A stretch of DNA of 64,000 nucleotides, taken from NCBI GenBank assembly GCA_002898375.1, contig BEIN01000001.1, positions 62,001 through 126,000 on the forward strand, in the 5' to 3' direction. The notes beneath the pieces are model-generated. The model was given only the letters and a program-made list of their open reading frames with translations. It made no database searches and was not told where the DNA came from. This document shows positions 16,932 to 26,638 of the stretch, one piece after another. The translations under genes were made by a program, and so were the position numbers. Within the stretch, counting starts at the first letter, position 1. Every line of letters starts with the position of its first letter. Origin of the DNA: a bacterium HR37 (GTDB lineage Bacteria; Desulfobacterota_D; UBA1144; Nemesobacterales; CSP1-2).

Positions 16932-18137
16932 CTATTCCAAAGAGTCTGTATCGGGTGGTTTTGGTAAGCCCATATATGCCCAGGCCGCTAGTATAACAAG
17001 CCCGAGGATAAGGGGAGTCCTTTGATTTAAATGATACAAAAACCCTGCAAACATTCCTCCAAAAGACGCTCCCAGAAAACCAAGCAGGTTGTATATTCCT
17101 GTAGCAGAACCACGGCTTTCCCATGAAACCCTTTGGGTGAGAAAGGCTGGAAGGAGTGATTGAAACAGGGTATGACCAAGAAAAAAGATTCCGCCTATGG
17201 TATAGAGTAGCCATTCATTATGTGCACCAAATAGATACAACAGGAGGCCAATTGAAATAAAGGTCCATCCACCGATTGTCGTTGGCTGAAGCTTTCTCTT
17301 TTTTTCAGCATAACGGACGTATGGAAATACAAGCAAGATGCTTGGAAGAGAGGTGACCAAATAAACCTTCCAGAGTTCTGCTCTGGTAAGCCCAAGTTCT
17401 GTCCAGCTTAGGGGATAGATAAATAGAAAGAAGTTTAGCATGAAAGAGAGTATAAATGCTGCAATGTATATTTTTCGGATCTCGTTTCCCGATGTTATAT
17501 TCCCCAGTTTTGGGGTAACTTCCTTGAGTTTTCTCTCGTTTGTTTGTGGGAAGAAAAGTGCCGTTATAATAAACGAAAAAAAACTTAGACCTGCCAGTAT
17601 GTAGAACAGAGAGTGAAATCCGAACTTACCTGCAAGGAAGGGACCACCTAAAATGCCTATTAAAAAGGCTGCACCTATACTGATACCGGTCAGGGTAAAG
17701 GCTTGGGCTCTTACCTGAGGACGGCTCAGGTCACCAAGGGCTGCCATTGCCACAGCACTTACAGCACCACATCCTTGGATTACACGAGCAAATATTAATT
17801 GGTATATGTTCTCGGCCATACCGCATATAAGACTTCCCAAAGCAAACAAAAAAAGACCAATGAGAAGAATAGGTTTTCTGCCAATTCTATCGCTTGCCCA
17901 TCCAAAGGGAATCTGTAACAGGGACTGAACGAGGGCATATATACCAAAGGCGATTCCTACAAGTGGTGTTGTTGCATCAGGGTATTTAATTGCGTATACG
18001 CTAAATATGGGAAGAACAAGAAATATTCCTAGAAGTCTAAGTGCAACTATAAAACTTACAACTATGATTGCCTGGGTTTCCTGTGGGTTTAATCCGTTAT
18101 CGACTACTTGCTGTTCCTCTGCGGTTAGGTTTCTCAT
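16932..18137 (-). CDS. MFS transporter
   Basis: 401 residues with 12 predicted membrane helices and the MFS motif A (GWASDRIGRKP) after helix 2, followed by the motif-B-like RVIQGCGAV. This resembles drug/metabolite:H+ antiporters of the DHA1 type. Substrate is unknown. It is 153 bp downstream of the PfpI gene on the same strand and 62 bp upstream of the SEC-C gene, which has its own promoter. Confidence 0.9.
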   Translation of the reverse strand: MRNLTAEEQQVVDNGLNPQETQAIIVVSFIVALRLLGIFLVLPIFSVYAIKYPDATTPLVGIAFGIYALVQSLLQIPFGWASDRIGRKPILLIGLFLFALGSLICGMAENIYQLIFARVIQGCGAVSAVAMAALGDLSRPQVRAQAFTLTGISIGAAFLIGILGGPFLAGKFGFHSLFYILAGLSFFSFIITALFFPQTNERKLKEVTPKLGNITSGNEIRKIYIAAFILSFMLNFFLFIYPLSWTELGLTRAELWKVYLVTSLPSILLVFPYVRYAEKKRKLQPTTIGGWTFISIGLLLYLFGAHNEWLLYTIGGIFFLGHTLFQSLLPAFLTQRVSWESRGSATGIYNLLGFLGASFGGMFAGFLYHLNQRTPLILGLVILAAWAYMGLPKPPDTDSLE

Positions 18138-18290
18138 AAGTTTACTTCATTCCAGTTGGTCTCTAAGAGATAAGACTTTACCATAAAGTTGCGTTTTGTC
18201 AGGTGTCTTAATATAAGAGCAGGTAGAGAAAAAACAGCATACCTCTACTCCTCAGATTTATAACTGTTTTTTTATAGGTCTGATTGAGAT

Positions 18291-18872
18291 CTAGGGCTCT
18301 ATTTTTGTACCCAACGCCTTTAGAAATTTTGCAAGCCAATCTGGATGTGCAGGCCAAGCAGGAGCCGTTACAAGATTCCCATCTACATGTGCTCTGTCCA
18401 TAGGTACATTTACATACTCACCGCCTGCCATTCGTACATCTGGTCCTATTGCCGGGTATGCTGAACAGCTTCTCCCTCTAACAACATCTGCTGCTATTAG
18501 AACCTGTATCCCGTGACAAATTGCTGCTATTGGTTTGTTTTCTTTGGCAAAGTGGCGAACTATCTGCAGTACCTTATCGTTAAGACGTATGTATTCAGGG
18601 GCACGACCTCCAGGGATTACAAGAGCATCGTAGTCTTCAGCCTTTACCTCATCAAAGGATGCGTTAAGTGTAAAGTTATGTCCACGTTTTTCCGTATATG
18701 TTTGATCCCCTTCCATATCGTGAACGGCTGTTCTTACAAATTCTCCAGCCTTTTTCCCAGGACATACTGCATGAACACTATGCCCAACCATCTGAAGTGC
18801 TTGAAAGGGAACCATAACCTCATAGTTCTCAACATAGTCTCCTACGAGCATCAGGATCTTTTTAGCAGCCAT
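18291..18872 (-). CDS. DJ-1/PfpI family protein
   Basis: 193 residues from the ATG at 18872, chosen because AGGAGG (18881-18886) lies 8 bp away. The GTG at 18881 and ATG at 18878 are too close to it. The nucleophile-elbow motif [10 protein letters not shown] holds the family Cys and His, and the acidic partner is expected near the N-terminus ([17 protein letters not shown]). Members are proteases, deglycases or stress proteins; which applies cannot be told. Confidence 0.88.
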   Translation of the reverse strand: MAAKKILMLVGDYVENYEVMVPFQALQMVGHSVHAVCPGKKAGEFVRTAVHDMEGDQTYTEKRGHNFTLNASFDEVKAEDYDALVIPGGRAPEYIRLNDKVLQIVRHFAKENKPIAAICHGIQVLIAADVVRGRSCSAYPAIGPDVRMAGGEYVNVPMDRAHVDGNLVTAPAWPAHPDWLAKFLKALGTKIEP

Positions 18873-18993
18873 AGGCATCACCTCCTCTCGCTTGATGGAT
18901 ACATTGTATAACTACAATATTAGCAAAAACCGTTTTTCATTGTCAATTGATTTAAAATTGCTACTTTTCCTAATGTGTGTTACCTTAAATAAG

Positions 18994-20514
18994 ATGTATC
19001 CAAAAAGGGTTCCAAACAATATAGAGATTGATTCTTTCGATAAGGAACGTTTTGAAGAACTAGAAGCCAATTCTGAAGAACTTAAAGAGGTTATAAAAAA
19101 AGGCTCAAATCTTTTGCCCAATTTCCGTTCTCTCCTGCTTGACCTGTTTGCTGGCTTTTATAAGTACAATGTCATCTTTCTTCCCGAGGATAAGGTAAAG
19201 AGAAGCGCACTTATCAACAGGAAGCTACTGGAGAGGGCCTTGTCCAGTGAGGTTTATAATAATCTTAGAGAAGAAACCATACTAGACGAATTTAAAGCCG
19301 CTATTGCTACTGTTACTTTGGCAGGTGAGGTTATAAAATGGATAAAGTCTGAAGAGGGGCTCTCTGAACGGTCTCTTATAAAGGAATGGGAACTGGAGAA
19401 GTCAGAGCAGGAGTACGAGGAGTTTGCAGAAGAAATGGAAACATGGAAGGAGCTTGAAGAAAAAGAGGGTATTGGTAAACCGTTTGAGTATGTAAAGAAA
19501 AAGGTAAAGTTTGAGATAAGAAGGAAGGAGGAAGAGCTAAAGGAGCTTGAAGAAGAGCAGAAAGACATACTTGAACGTGCAGATATGAAGCTTCAAAACC
19601 TTATCCGTTCTGCACTGCATAAAGCCCATCAGAGAGCTGAAGAATCCGAGCGAGAGCTTATGCAGTGGGCGACTTCTATGGGGGTTCCTCAGGAAAGGGC
19701 AGTTGGTGAGAAACTTGACCTTGCTGCCAAGCTCTTTAAGAGTGAAAAGCTTAGAAAGCTCACTATGATGGTTGGGAGTCTTAAGGAAGAGATGTTCTCT
19801 ACGAGAAGAAAGGTTTGGGCCAAGAGAGGAAGTGAGGTTTACGATATATCGATTGGAGACGACTTGGGACGTGTTATACCCACTGAACTTGTGTTTCTAA
19901 GGCATAGGGTATTAAGAAAGGACTTCTTTAAGAGGTTTGTTGAGGAAAAGCTCCTTCAGTACTATCTAAGGGAAGAAAAGGGAAGGGGTCCTATTGTTGT
20001 TTGTGTAGATGGTAGCTCTTCAATGGATGGTAACAAGGAAATATGGTCTAAGGCTGTTTGTTTGACCATACTTGAGATTGCAAGAAGGCAGAGAAGGAAG
20101 TTTGGTGTAATTGTTTTTTCATCGAAAGGTTCCCCTCTTAGGGTTTTTAACTCTGATCTAAGGGAAGGTTGGGGTATGAAAGAAGGTGATATACTGGAGC
20201 TTGCAGACTATTTCCCTGGAGGTGGAACAGATTTTGAGGACCCGCTTAATAAGGCAGTTGAACTCCTGCAGATGTCGAAATTCAAAAATGGAGATATAGT
20301 TTTTATCACCGATGGTGAGTGTGATGTAAGTGATAGTTGGCTTAGTGAGTTTCTCGACAAGAAAAAGGAACTTAGTTTTAAGGTGTTTTCAATTCTTATA
20401 GATCTAACAGGTAGAGAGAGTATAGAATCGTTAAGAAAGTTCAGTGATAGAGTAACTGCGATCTCAAGGCTTACATCCAAAGACGCAAGAGATATATTTA
20501 TTGCATTGGACTGA
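18994..20514 (+). CDS. VWA-domain protein, ViaA-like
   Basis: 506 residues from the ATG at 18994. A longer in-frame start at 18892 would add a hydrophobic stretch lying in the divergent promoter region. The middle is a Glu/Lys-rich coiled coil (about 130-230). The C-terminal von Willebrand A domain has a MIDAS motif (CVDGSSSM), with FPGGGTDFEDPL and FITDGECD completing the metal site. This arrangement matches ViaA, normally paired with the MoxR-type ATPase RavA, but no such ATPase lies next to it. Confidence 0.82.
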   Translation: MYPKRVPNNIEIDSFDKERFEELEANSEELKEVIKKGSNLLPNFRSLLLDLFAGFYKYNVIFLPEDKVKRSALINRKLLERALSSEVYNNLREETILDEFKAAIATVTLAGEVIKWIKSEEGLSERSLIKEWELEKSEQEYEEFAEEMETWKELEEKEGIGKPFEYVKKKVKFEIRRKEEELKELEEEQKDILERADMKLQNLIRSALHKAHQRAEESERELMQWATSMGVPQERAVGEKLDLAAKLFKSEKLRKLTMMVGSLKEEMFSTRRKVWAKRGSEVYDISIGDDLGRVIPTELVFLRHRVLRKDFFKRFVEEKLLQYYLREEKGRGPIVVCVDGSSSMDGNKEIWSKAVCLTILEIARRQRRKFGVIVFSSKGSPLRVFNSDLREGWGMKEGDILELADYFPGGGTDFEDPLNKAVELLQMSKFKNGDIVFITDGECDVSDSWLSEFLDKKKELSFKVFSILIDLTGRESIESLRKFSDRVTAISRLTSKDARDIFIALD

Positions 20515-20531
20515 TTTAACAGTTTTGTGAG

Positions 20532-21620
20532 ATGAGACCTACTTGGGCTGAAATAGACCTAAATTCCCTTAAATTCAATTTTAATCAGGTAAAGAGGATA
20601 GTTGGAAGTGACGTCTGTGTGCTTTCTGTTGTGAAGGCAGATGCCTATGGGCATGGCTCCATAGCAGTAAGCAGAGCGCTTGTTGAAGCTGGTACCGATA
20701 TGCTAGGTGTTGCTACTGTTGAGGAAGCAATTGAGCTCAGGGAGTCAGGTATTAAAGTACCAATTGTGCTGCTTGGTGGAGTTCAACCGGAAGAAGCTGA
20801 ACTTGTAGTTAGGTATGCTCTAACCCCCTCTATTTTTTCCCCATCTTCTGCTGAGGCTATTAACAGATACGCATATAGGGTCGGTAAAAGGGTAAGGTTT
20901 CACCTTAAAGTGGATACCGGTATGAACAGATTGGGTTTGGGTGTGGATGAGGTTTATTGTTTCTTAAACTGCCTTACCTCGTTAAGGAATCTGGAGCTGG
21001 AAGGAGTATTTACCCACTTTGCCAGTGCCGATAGTGATTCCAGAGATTTTACACTTAAGCAGATATCCTCTTTTAATTTGGTTATTTATACCTTAAAAAA
21101 GGCAGGGTTTTCCCCCAGGTATATGCACATGGCAAACAGTGCGGGAATTCAGAGATTCCCAGAGTCTCATATGAATCTTGTACGTCCTGGCATAATGCTT
21201 TATGGCTCTGGTAAGCTGGGACAGTGGGAGTTAAAACCGGTAATGAAGCTAAAAACCCGAGTGGTTCAACTCAAGAGCCTTCCGGTTGGTAGTCCTGTAA
21301 GCTATGGGGGAACATTTGTTACAAAAAGGCCAACCCTTATTGCTACCCTTCCTATAGGGTACGGTGATGGGTATATGAGGAGGCTTTCCAATCGCGCCTT
21401 TGTCTCAATAAAGGGGTTTAGGGTTCCAGTTATCGGAAGCGTATGTATGGATATGACCATTGTTGATGTTACAGATGTACCAGATGTAAGGGTTGGGGAT
21501 GAGGTGGTTCTTTTTGGCGATGATGGGATTAAGGTTGAAGATATAGCAATGTGGGCAGATACTATCTCCTACGAGATTCTTTCTATCATTGGAAAAAGGA
21601 TACCACGCATTTATGTATAA
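20532..21620 (+). CDS. alr: Alanine racemase
   Basis: A PLP enzyme making D-Ala for peptidoglycan. 362 residues with the PLP lysine K35 in VVKADAYGHG, DTGMNRLGL, the catalytic-Tyr region VSYGGTFVTKRPT and ATLPIGYGDGYMR, and the C-terminal GSVCMDMTIVDVTD. Length is standard. The ATG lies 17 bp after the VWA gene, so they may share a transcript. Confidence 0.96.
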   Translation: MRPTWAEIDLNSLKFNFNQVKRIVGSDVCVLSVVKADAYGHGSIAVSRALVEAGTDMLGVATVEEAIELRESGIKVPIVLLGGVQPEEAELVVRYALTPSIFSPSSAEAINRYAYRVGKRVRFHLKVDTGMNRLGLGVDEVYCFLNCLTSLRNLELEGVFTHFASADSDSRDFTLKQISSFNLVIYTLKKAGFSPRYMHMANSAGIQRFPESHMNLVRPGIMLYGSGKLGQWELKPVMKLKTRVVQLKSLPVGSPVSYGGTFVTKRPTLIATLPIGYGDGYMRRLSNRAFVSIKGFRVPVIGSVCMDMTIVDVTDVPDVRVGDEVVLFGDDGIKVEDIAMWADTISYEILSIIGKRIPRIYV

Positions 21621-21674
21621 TGTGTTTTTGCGACCCGGTACCTGGGCTTTTATCTGGGTATGAGAGGGATTGAG

Positions 21675-23144
21675 ATGATGCAACTATTCCTATTTTTCCT
21701 ATCTATCTGTTTTTTCTTAATAAGTGCTCCTGTCTTTTCAGAGGAGGTAGTAAATCTAGGACCGCTTTTAAACATGAGAGAGGATGGATCCAGGGAGGTA
21801 AAGGAGGTAGAGGCACTTGGACCGTTTATTACCTATCAGAGGGAAAAACAGAGAAAAGAGTTTGGATTGCATCCCTTTTTTTACCTTCTTATGGACAAGG
21901 AAAAGGATCTTTCTGAGTTTGAATTTCTCTATCCGATTGTAACTTATAAGAGAAATGAGGAAAGCAAAAAATTTCAGATGCTTCTGTATCTTCTCTCGTA
22001 TGAGTCAGGTTTAAAGGAGGGTAAATTTAGGGAAAAGGATTTTACGCTCTTCCCTCTTATCTTTGCCAGAAAATCAGAGGATAGCGGTAGGAGTTTTTTT
22101 GCTTTTTTCCCAATTTACGGGGATATGAGGGATAAGTTTTCAAAAGACGAAATTGAGTTCTTTCTTTTTCCTTTGTTTTTGAGAACCACAAATGATAAGT
22201 TTGTAAATTACAGCTTTCTTTGGCCTTTTTTTGGATACTATACTGGAGAAGGGCAGGAGGGTTTTAGATTCTGGCCTTTTTTCGGATATAGGAAAAGAGG
22301 GCAGACCTTAAAGGAGGATTTTATCCTTTGGCCTCTCTATGTATCTAAGCACTGGGTTTACTATGGTAAGGAAACGGACTACCTTTCTTTTTTTCCTTTT
22401 TACTCTACATTTAGATCTTCTGAAAGAGAACAGAACACCTATCTATGGCCTTTTTTTAGCTACCTTAGGGATAGGGATAAAAATATTGAAAGGTGGGATG
22501 TGCCCTGGCCGATTCTAAACATTACAAGGGGATCAAAAAGTGAGAATAGGTTTTTCCCTTTCTATGCAAACGAAAAGGGAAAAACCTATGAAGAAGGCTT
22601 TTTTCTCTGGCCTCTTTACAGGTACGAGACCCTTACGCTTGAGGACTTTGTGAGAACAAGAAGAGACTTTTTGTTATTTTTGTATTCGGATATAGAAGAA
22701 AAGCCGATTCTGGAAGGTGGAAGGGAAGGAAGAAGAATTTCCCTCTGGCCAATTTTTACCTATAGGAGAGACAGAGAGGGTAACAAGAACTTTTTCATGT
22801 TCTCTTTATTTGAGCCTTTTTTGTCTAATAAAAGACTCGATAGAAACTATGCCTCCTTGTGGAGGATCTATCAGTGGCAAAGAAGTAAAGATGGGAATTG
22901 GTTTATGTCTTTTTTCTGGAATACCATAAGGTTCCAGAATGAAGAGGATCAAATAGAGATCAAGGTTCACCCTATTGTACCCCTGTTTTCTTTGGAGTCT
23001 TCAGAGAAAAGATCCAAGATTTATCTTCTAGGGGGTTTTTTAGGATACAGGTCAAGTGAGCACGAAAAGACAATAAAGCTCTTTTACATACCAGTTAGTT
23101 TTTCCAGAAAGACAGAGGAGGTAAAGGAGGGATTTGAGCAATGA
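21675..23144 (+). CDS. Exported protein with about 15 WP(F/L)F-type beta repeats
   Basis: 489 residues; ATG at 21675 has AGAGG 7 bp upstream (an ATG at 21660 does not). A signal peptide (LFLFFLSICFFLISAPVFS) is followed by a chain of short aromatic repeats: LWPFFGY, FWPFFGY, LWPLYV, FFPFYS, LWPFFSY, LWPIFTY and others. They sit about 20-35 residues apart, each followed by a charged turn such as RDRD. This pattern suggests repeated beta hairpins, perhaps an outer-membrane barrel. The stop overlaps the start of mlaE by 4 bp, so a role in the lipid-transport system is likely but unproven. Confidence 0.78.
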   Translation: MMQLFLFFLSICFFLISAPVFSEEVVNLGPLLNMREDGSREVKEVEALGPFITYQREKQRKEFGLHPFFYLLMDKEKDLSEFEFLYPIVTYKRNEESKKFQMLLYLLSYESGLKEGKFREKDFTLFPLIFARKSEDSGRSFFAFFPIYGDMRDKFSKDEIEFFLFPLFLRTTNDKFVNYSFLWPFFGYYTGEGQEGFRFWPFFGYRKRGQTLKEDFILWPLYVSKHWVYYGKETDYLSFFPFYSTFRSSEREQNTYLWPFFSYLRDRDKNIERWDVPWPILNITRGSKSENRFFPFYANEKGKTYEEGFFLWPLYRYETLTLEDFVRTRRDFLLFLYSDIEEKPILEGGREGRRISLWPIFTYRRDREGNKNFFMFSLFEPFLSNKRLDRNYASLWRIYQWQRSKDGNWFMSFFWNTIRFQNEEDQIEIKVHPIVPLFSLESSEKRSKIYLLGGFLGYRSSEHEKTIKLFYIPVSFSRKTEEVKEGFEQ

Positions 23145-23908
23145 ATGGTCTTACATCCTTTTTTCAAACCACAGGAGAGATACTTAGATTGTTTCTAGAG
23201 AGCATATATTGGTCTAAATCGGCCTGGAGATCTCGTGATAAGGTTTTTATGCAGATGATGGAGATTGGAAACAATACCCTTCCTGTAGCTGCCCTTATTT
23301 CGCTTTTTATAGGTGGTGTGTTGGCCCTTCAATCCGGACCGCAGCTTGCCCAGTTTGGAATAGAGGAAAACATTGGAGGAATTGTTGGTCTTTCCATGGT
23401 AAAGGAACTCGGTCCAGTTATGGCTTCTATCCTCGTTACAGGACGGGTGGGTTCGGCTATGACTGCAGAAATTGGTTCTATGAGCGTTTACGATGAAATC
23501 GATGCCTTAAGAACAATGGATATAAACCCTGTACGTTTCCTTGTTATGCCAAGGTTTCTTGCAAGCTTTTTAACACTTCCTTTTCTGGTTATCTACATGG
23601 ATATAATAGGCTGGTTTGGTGGTGCTGTGGTCTCAGCTGTAAATCCTGATATACACGTTAGTTTTAGTGTATACTATAGGAATCTCTCGGAGCTGGTGGA
23701 CTTTTCAGATGTGGTAAATGGGCTGGTTAAGGCTATGGTTTTTGGTATTGTGGTTTCTGTTGTGTGTTGTTATGTTGGTCTTAAGACAAAGGGTGGACCT
23801 AGGGAAATAGGAACTTCTGTAACAAAGGCAGTGGTTCTATCCTTTATTCTTATCTTGATCTTTGATTATTATATAACCAGGCTTTTGATGTTGGTTGGTT
23901 TGGATTAG
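23141..23908 (+). CDS. mlaE: MlaE-family ABC permease
   Basis: A 255-residue integral permease of the Mla phospholipid transporter. It has the usual N-terminal amphipathic helix, then the membrane helices with the conserved GPVMASILVTGRVGSAMTAE and MSVYDEIDALRTM. It is followed 12 bp later by mlaF and then mlaD, the normal E-F-D order. It overlaps the upstream WP-repeat gene, pointing to an operon. Confidence 0.95.
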   Translation: MNGLTSFFQTTGEILRLFLESIYWSKSAWRSRDKVFMQMMEIGNNTLPVAALISLFIGGVLALQSGPQLAQFGIEENIGGIVGLSMVKELGPVMASILVTGRVGSAMTAEIGSMSVYDEIDALRTMDINPVRFLVMPRFLASFLTLPFLVIYMDIIGWFGGAVVSAVNPDIHVSFSVYYRNLSELVDFSDVVNGLVKAMVFGIVVSVVCCYVGLKTKGGPREIGTSVTKAVVLSFILILIFDYYITRLLMLVGLD

Positions 23909-23920
23909 AATTGGGGTAAA

Positions 23921-24718
23921 ATGGCTATAAGAACTGAGGAAAAAGAATCGGTTGCTACTTCTAAACCTCTCTTTAAGTATAGAGAGGCAAGACCAGTAGG
24001 GGTACGGATAGTAAACCTTAACAAATCCTTTGGGGATAATCACGTTTTGAGGGATCTAAATCTGGAGATACTGCCGGGTGAAACCCTGGTTATCTTGGGG
24101 AAGAGTGGTTCTGGAAAAAGCGTTTTACTTCGTCATATAGTGGGCCTTGAAAAACCAGATTCCGGAAAGATCCTTATAAATGGTGAAGATATAAACGAGG
24201 CGAGATCAAAGAGGAAATACGTTATAGCAATGGTATTTCAGTCATCGGCCCTTTTTAACTCGCTTACGGTAGAGGAAAACGTAGCTCTGTACTTAAGGGA
24301 ACATGGCATAGTTAAAGATGAGGATGCTATAAAGAAAATCGTAGGAAGTGTTCTCTCGGTAGTTGGTCTCGAGGGTAAGGAGAAGGTTATGCCTTCAGAG
24401 CTCAGTGGGGGTATGAAGAAAAGAGTTGCTATAGCTAGAGCCCTTGCAATGAATCCGGATCTTATACTCTTTGATGAGCCAACTGCAGAGCTTGATCCCA
24501 TGATGACCCGTACTATAGGGGATGTGATAAAAAATCTTAGAAGGCATTTTGAGGTTACACAGGTTGTGGTTACACATGATGTTGACCTTGCCTTCTATAT
24601 TGCTGATAGAATAGCGGTGTTAAGCGATGGAAAGATTGTAGAAGTTGGAACTCCTGAGGAGGTTCGGAAAAGTGAAAATCCGGTTGTAAAGGGTTTTATA
24701 AATACACGTTTTGAATAG
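23921..24718 (+). CDS. mlaF: MlaF-family ABC ATPase
   Basis: 265 residues. It has Walker A GKSGSGKS, signature LSGGMKKR, Walker B LILFDEPTAEL and a switch His in VVTHDVD. About 30 extra residues at the N-terminus precede the core. It powers MlaE-mediated lipid movement between the membranes; the direction is debated for this family. Confidence 0.95.
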   Translation: MAIRTEEKESVATSKPLFKYREARPVGVRIVNLNKSFGDNHVLRDLNLEILPGETLVILGKSGSGKSVLLRHIVGLEKPDSGKILINGEDINEARSKRKYVIAMVFQSSALFNSLTVEENVALYLREHGIVKDEDAIKKIVGSVLSVVGLEGKEKVMPSELSGGMKKRVAIARALAMNPDLILFDEPTAELDPMMTRTIGDVIKNLRRHFEVTQVVVTHDVDLAFYIADRIAVLSDGKIVEVGTPEEVRKSENPVVKGFINTRFE

Positions 24719-24738
24719 GAGGAAAAAGGAGGTAGCCC

Positions 24739-25734
24739 ATGAAAACAGAATTTAAAGTTGGCGTATTTTTTATAGTGGGTTTGGTGATACTTCTTGCAGT
24801 CTTTGAGTTCGTGGGAGAAATACCGTTTCTCAGAAAGGAGTATACGTTAAAGACGTACTTTAGATCCGTGGGTGAGCTTAAAGAGGGTAATCCTGTTAAA
24901 CTTCAGGGGGTTGAGGTTGGAAAGGTATCCGGAATTCGTATTGTTGATGGAAAGATTGAGGTAACAATGAGGATTAAAAAAGATGTGCCGGTAAGAACAG
25001 ATTCTGTTGCCACAATAAAGCTTACCAGTCTTCTTGGAACAAGCTATATAAACTTAACTTTTGGCTCCCCCACAAGTCCGCTGGCTACTCCAGGAAGCGT
25101 GCTGGCTAGTAAAGAGCCCGCAGATATAAGTGAGATGCTTGTTAAGCTTGAATCTGCAATAAGTTCCGTGGAGAGTACAGTGGGTTCTATTGAGTCTGTG
25201 TTTACGGAAAACAGAGAGAAATTAGATAGCATACTTACCGGCTTGGATTCGGTATTTGGCAGTATGTCCCGTGGTGAAGGGACCCTTGGTAAGCTTCTTA
25301 AAGATGATTCACTTTACAACGAGGTAAAACTGGTTCTTGCCAACCTAAGAGAGATATCGGCCTCTATAAAAGAGGGAAAAGGAACCCTGGGTAAGCTTGT
25401 AAGGGATGAGGCTCTCTATAATGAGACAAAAAGAACCATGGAAAATCTTGGTAATCTTGCCAGTAAACTCAACAGTTCTCAGGGAACGTTTGGTAAGCTT
25501 ATGAATGATGATACGCTCTATGATCAGGCAGCACAGGCGGCTACAAGGTTAAACTCGATACTTGATAAGATAAACAGAGGAGAAGGTACACTAGGCAAGC
25601 TTGTAAGTGATGACTCTCTGTATTTTGATACAAAAAATGCGGTTAAGAGGGTTGAGAGGTCTATAGATGTTCAGGAAGATTTAGCTCCAGTAAGTACCCT
25701 TGGAGCTATTCTGGGGGTGATTACAATATTTTAG
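24739..25734 (+). CDS. mlaD: MlaD/MCE-family lipid-binding protein with C-terminal repeats
   Basis: 331 residues: one N-terminal membrane helix (VGVFFIVGLVILLAVF), one MCE domain (about 35-120; VGELKEGNPVKLQGVEVGKV), then a helical tail. The tail has four near-identical copies of GxGTxGKLxxDxxLY at about 179-193, 213-227, 248-261 and 281-295, a period near 34 residues. Such motifs occur in other single-MCE proteins. The tail may extend the complex across the periplasm. The start follows GGAGG. Confidence 0.93.
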   Translation: MKTEFKVGVFFIVGLVILLAVFEFVGEIPFLRKEYTLKTYFRSVGELKEGNPVKLQGVEVGKVSGIRIVDGKIEVTMRIKKDVPVRTDSVATIKLTSLLGTSYINLTFGSPTSPLATPGSVLASKEPADISEMLVKLESAISSVESTVGSIESVFTENREKLDSILTGLDSVFGSMSRGEGTLGKLLKDDSLYNEVKLVLANLREISASIKEGKGTLGKLVRDEALYNETKRTMENLGNLASKLNSSQGTFGKLMNDDTLYDQAAQAATRLNSILDKINRGEGTLGKLVSDDSLYFDTKNAVKRVERSIDVQEDLAPVSTLGAILGVITIF

Positions 25735-25740
25735 TTTTTC

Positions 25741-26058
25741 CTATCTGCGACCTATCTCTTTTAGGAACTCATCGAGATCATAAGGTGGACTCCAGTCTTT
25801 ATCGGTATAGATGGTAAGCTTCTGGTCGGGATAGATTCTATTTTTGTCCTTTATAGTGCTGGAGTTCCATAAGTATATCATGTGCCACTTCCTTGCATCC
25901 AGCAGGTAGTATGAGGCAAGTAGATGCAGTTCTTCTCCTTTTTTTACAGTGTGTGTGATGACTTGCCCCTGATATTGTGGGTTGTTCTCGTTGGCCTCTA
26001 ATTTGGGTGTTATAATGAGTAAGAATGACAATATCAATATACCAAATATGGTACCCAT
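25741..26058 (-). CDS. Small exported LysM-like protein
   Basis: 105 residues: a signal peptide or N-terminal anchor (FGILILSFLLIITPKLEA), then a LysM-like fold (VITHTVKKGEELHLLASYY...YPDQKLTIY), a glycan-binding module. The stop is 6 bp from the convergent mlaD stop. LysM targets peptidoglycan, but no enzymatic domain is attached. The divergent dtd gene starts 71 bp away. Confidence 0.82.
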   Translation of the reverse strand: MGTIFGILILSFLLIITPKLEANENNPQYQGQVITHTVKKGEELHLLASYYLLDARKWHMIYLWNSSTIKDKNRIYPDQKLTIYTDKDWSPPYDLDEFLKEIGRR

Positions 26059-26129
26059 AGTGTAATTCTCCTTTTGGTTGGTATTATTAATTTTAATCCC
26101 TTTTTTATTAAGTTAAAGGAGCTTTTGAA

Positions 26130-26579
26130 ATGCGTGCTGTCATACAAAGGGTAAAAGAGGCAAGAGTTGAAGTAGATGGAGATGTGGTTGGCAGGATCGG
26201 AAAAGGAGTGGTTGTTTTTATCGGGATTGGCAAAGATGATACTGAGGCCGATATTAAATACCTAGTGGATAAAATAACCGGACTAAGGATATTTGAGGAC
26301 AAAACAGGCAAGATGAATCTCTCTGTAAAAGAGATAGGAGGGGAAATACTGGTAATTTCACAGTTTACGTTATATGGAGATTGTAGAAGAGGAAAACGGC
26401 CTTCGTTTGATAAAGCAGCTCCTTTTGATAGGGCTTGGGCTCTTTATAACCTTTTTGTAGAGGAGATAAGGAGAAGCGGGTTAAAAGTAGAAGCCGGGAT
26501 ATTCCGTACCGTTATGGATGTGTTTATTGTAAATTCAGGACCTGTTACCCTTCTACTTGATAGCAAAAAGGTCTTTTAG
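26130..26579 (+). CDS. dtd: D-aminoacyl-tRNA deacylase
   Basis: 149 residues; removes D-amino acids from mischarged tRNA. It begins [17 protein letters not shown] and has the [17 protein letters not shown] motif and the cross-dimer Gly-Pro element (NSGPVT). Length is typical. AAAGGAG lies upstream. A strong bidirectional hairpin follows the stop. Confidence 0.96.
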   Translation: MRAVIQRVKEARVEVDGDVVGRIGKGVVVFIGIGKDDTEADIKYLVDKITGLRIFEDKTGKMNLSVKEIGGEILVISQFTLYGDCRRGKRPSFDKAAPFDRAWALYNLFVEEIRRSGLKVEAGIFRTVMDVFIVNSGPVTLLLDSKKVF

Positions 26580-26583
26580 CCAA

Positions 26584-26622
26584 GATATCAGGCCCTCCTT
26601 GGTGAGGGGCCTGATATCTTTT
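26584..26622. terminator. Bidirectional intrinsic terminator between dtd and the radical SAM gene
   Basis: A perfect 12 bp stem, GATATCAGGCCC (26584-26595) with GGGCCTGATATC (26607-26618), an 11-nt loop, and a short T run (TTTT) after it on the plus strand. On the minus strand only a brief T-rich segment follows, so termination of the minus-strand gene may be weaker. Confidence 0.75.
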
Positions 26623-26638
26623 CTGGTAAATTTAAACC

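Noticed and set aside
18892-18993. N-terminal extension of the VWA protein
   Set aside because: It covers the divergent promoter region, lacks a ribosome site, and adds a stray hydrophobic stretch not expected in ViaA-like proteins.
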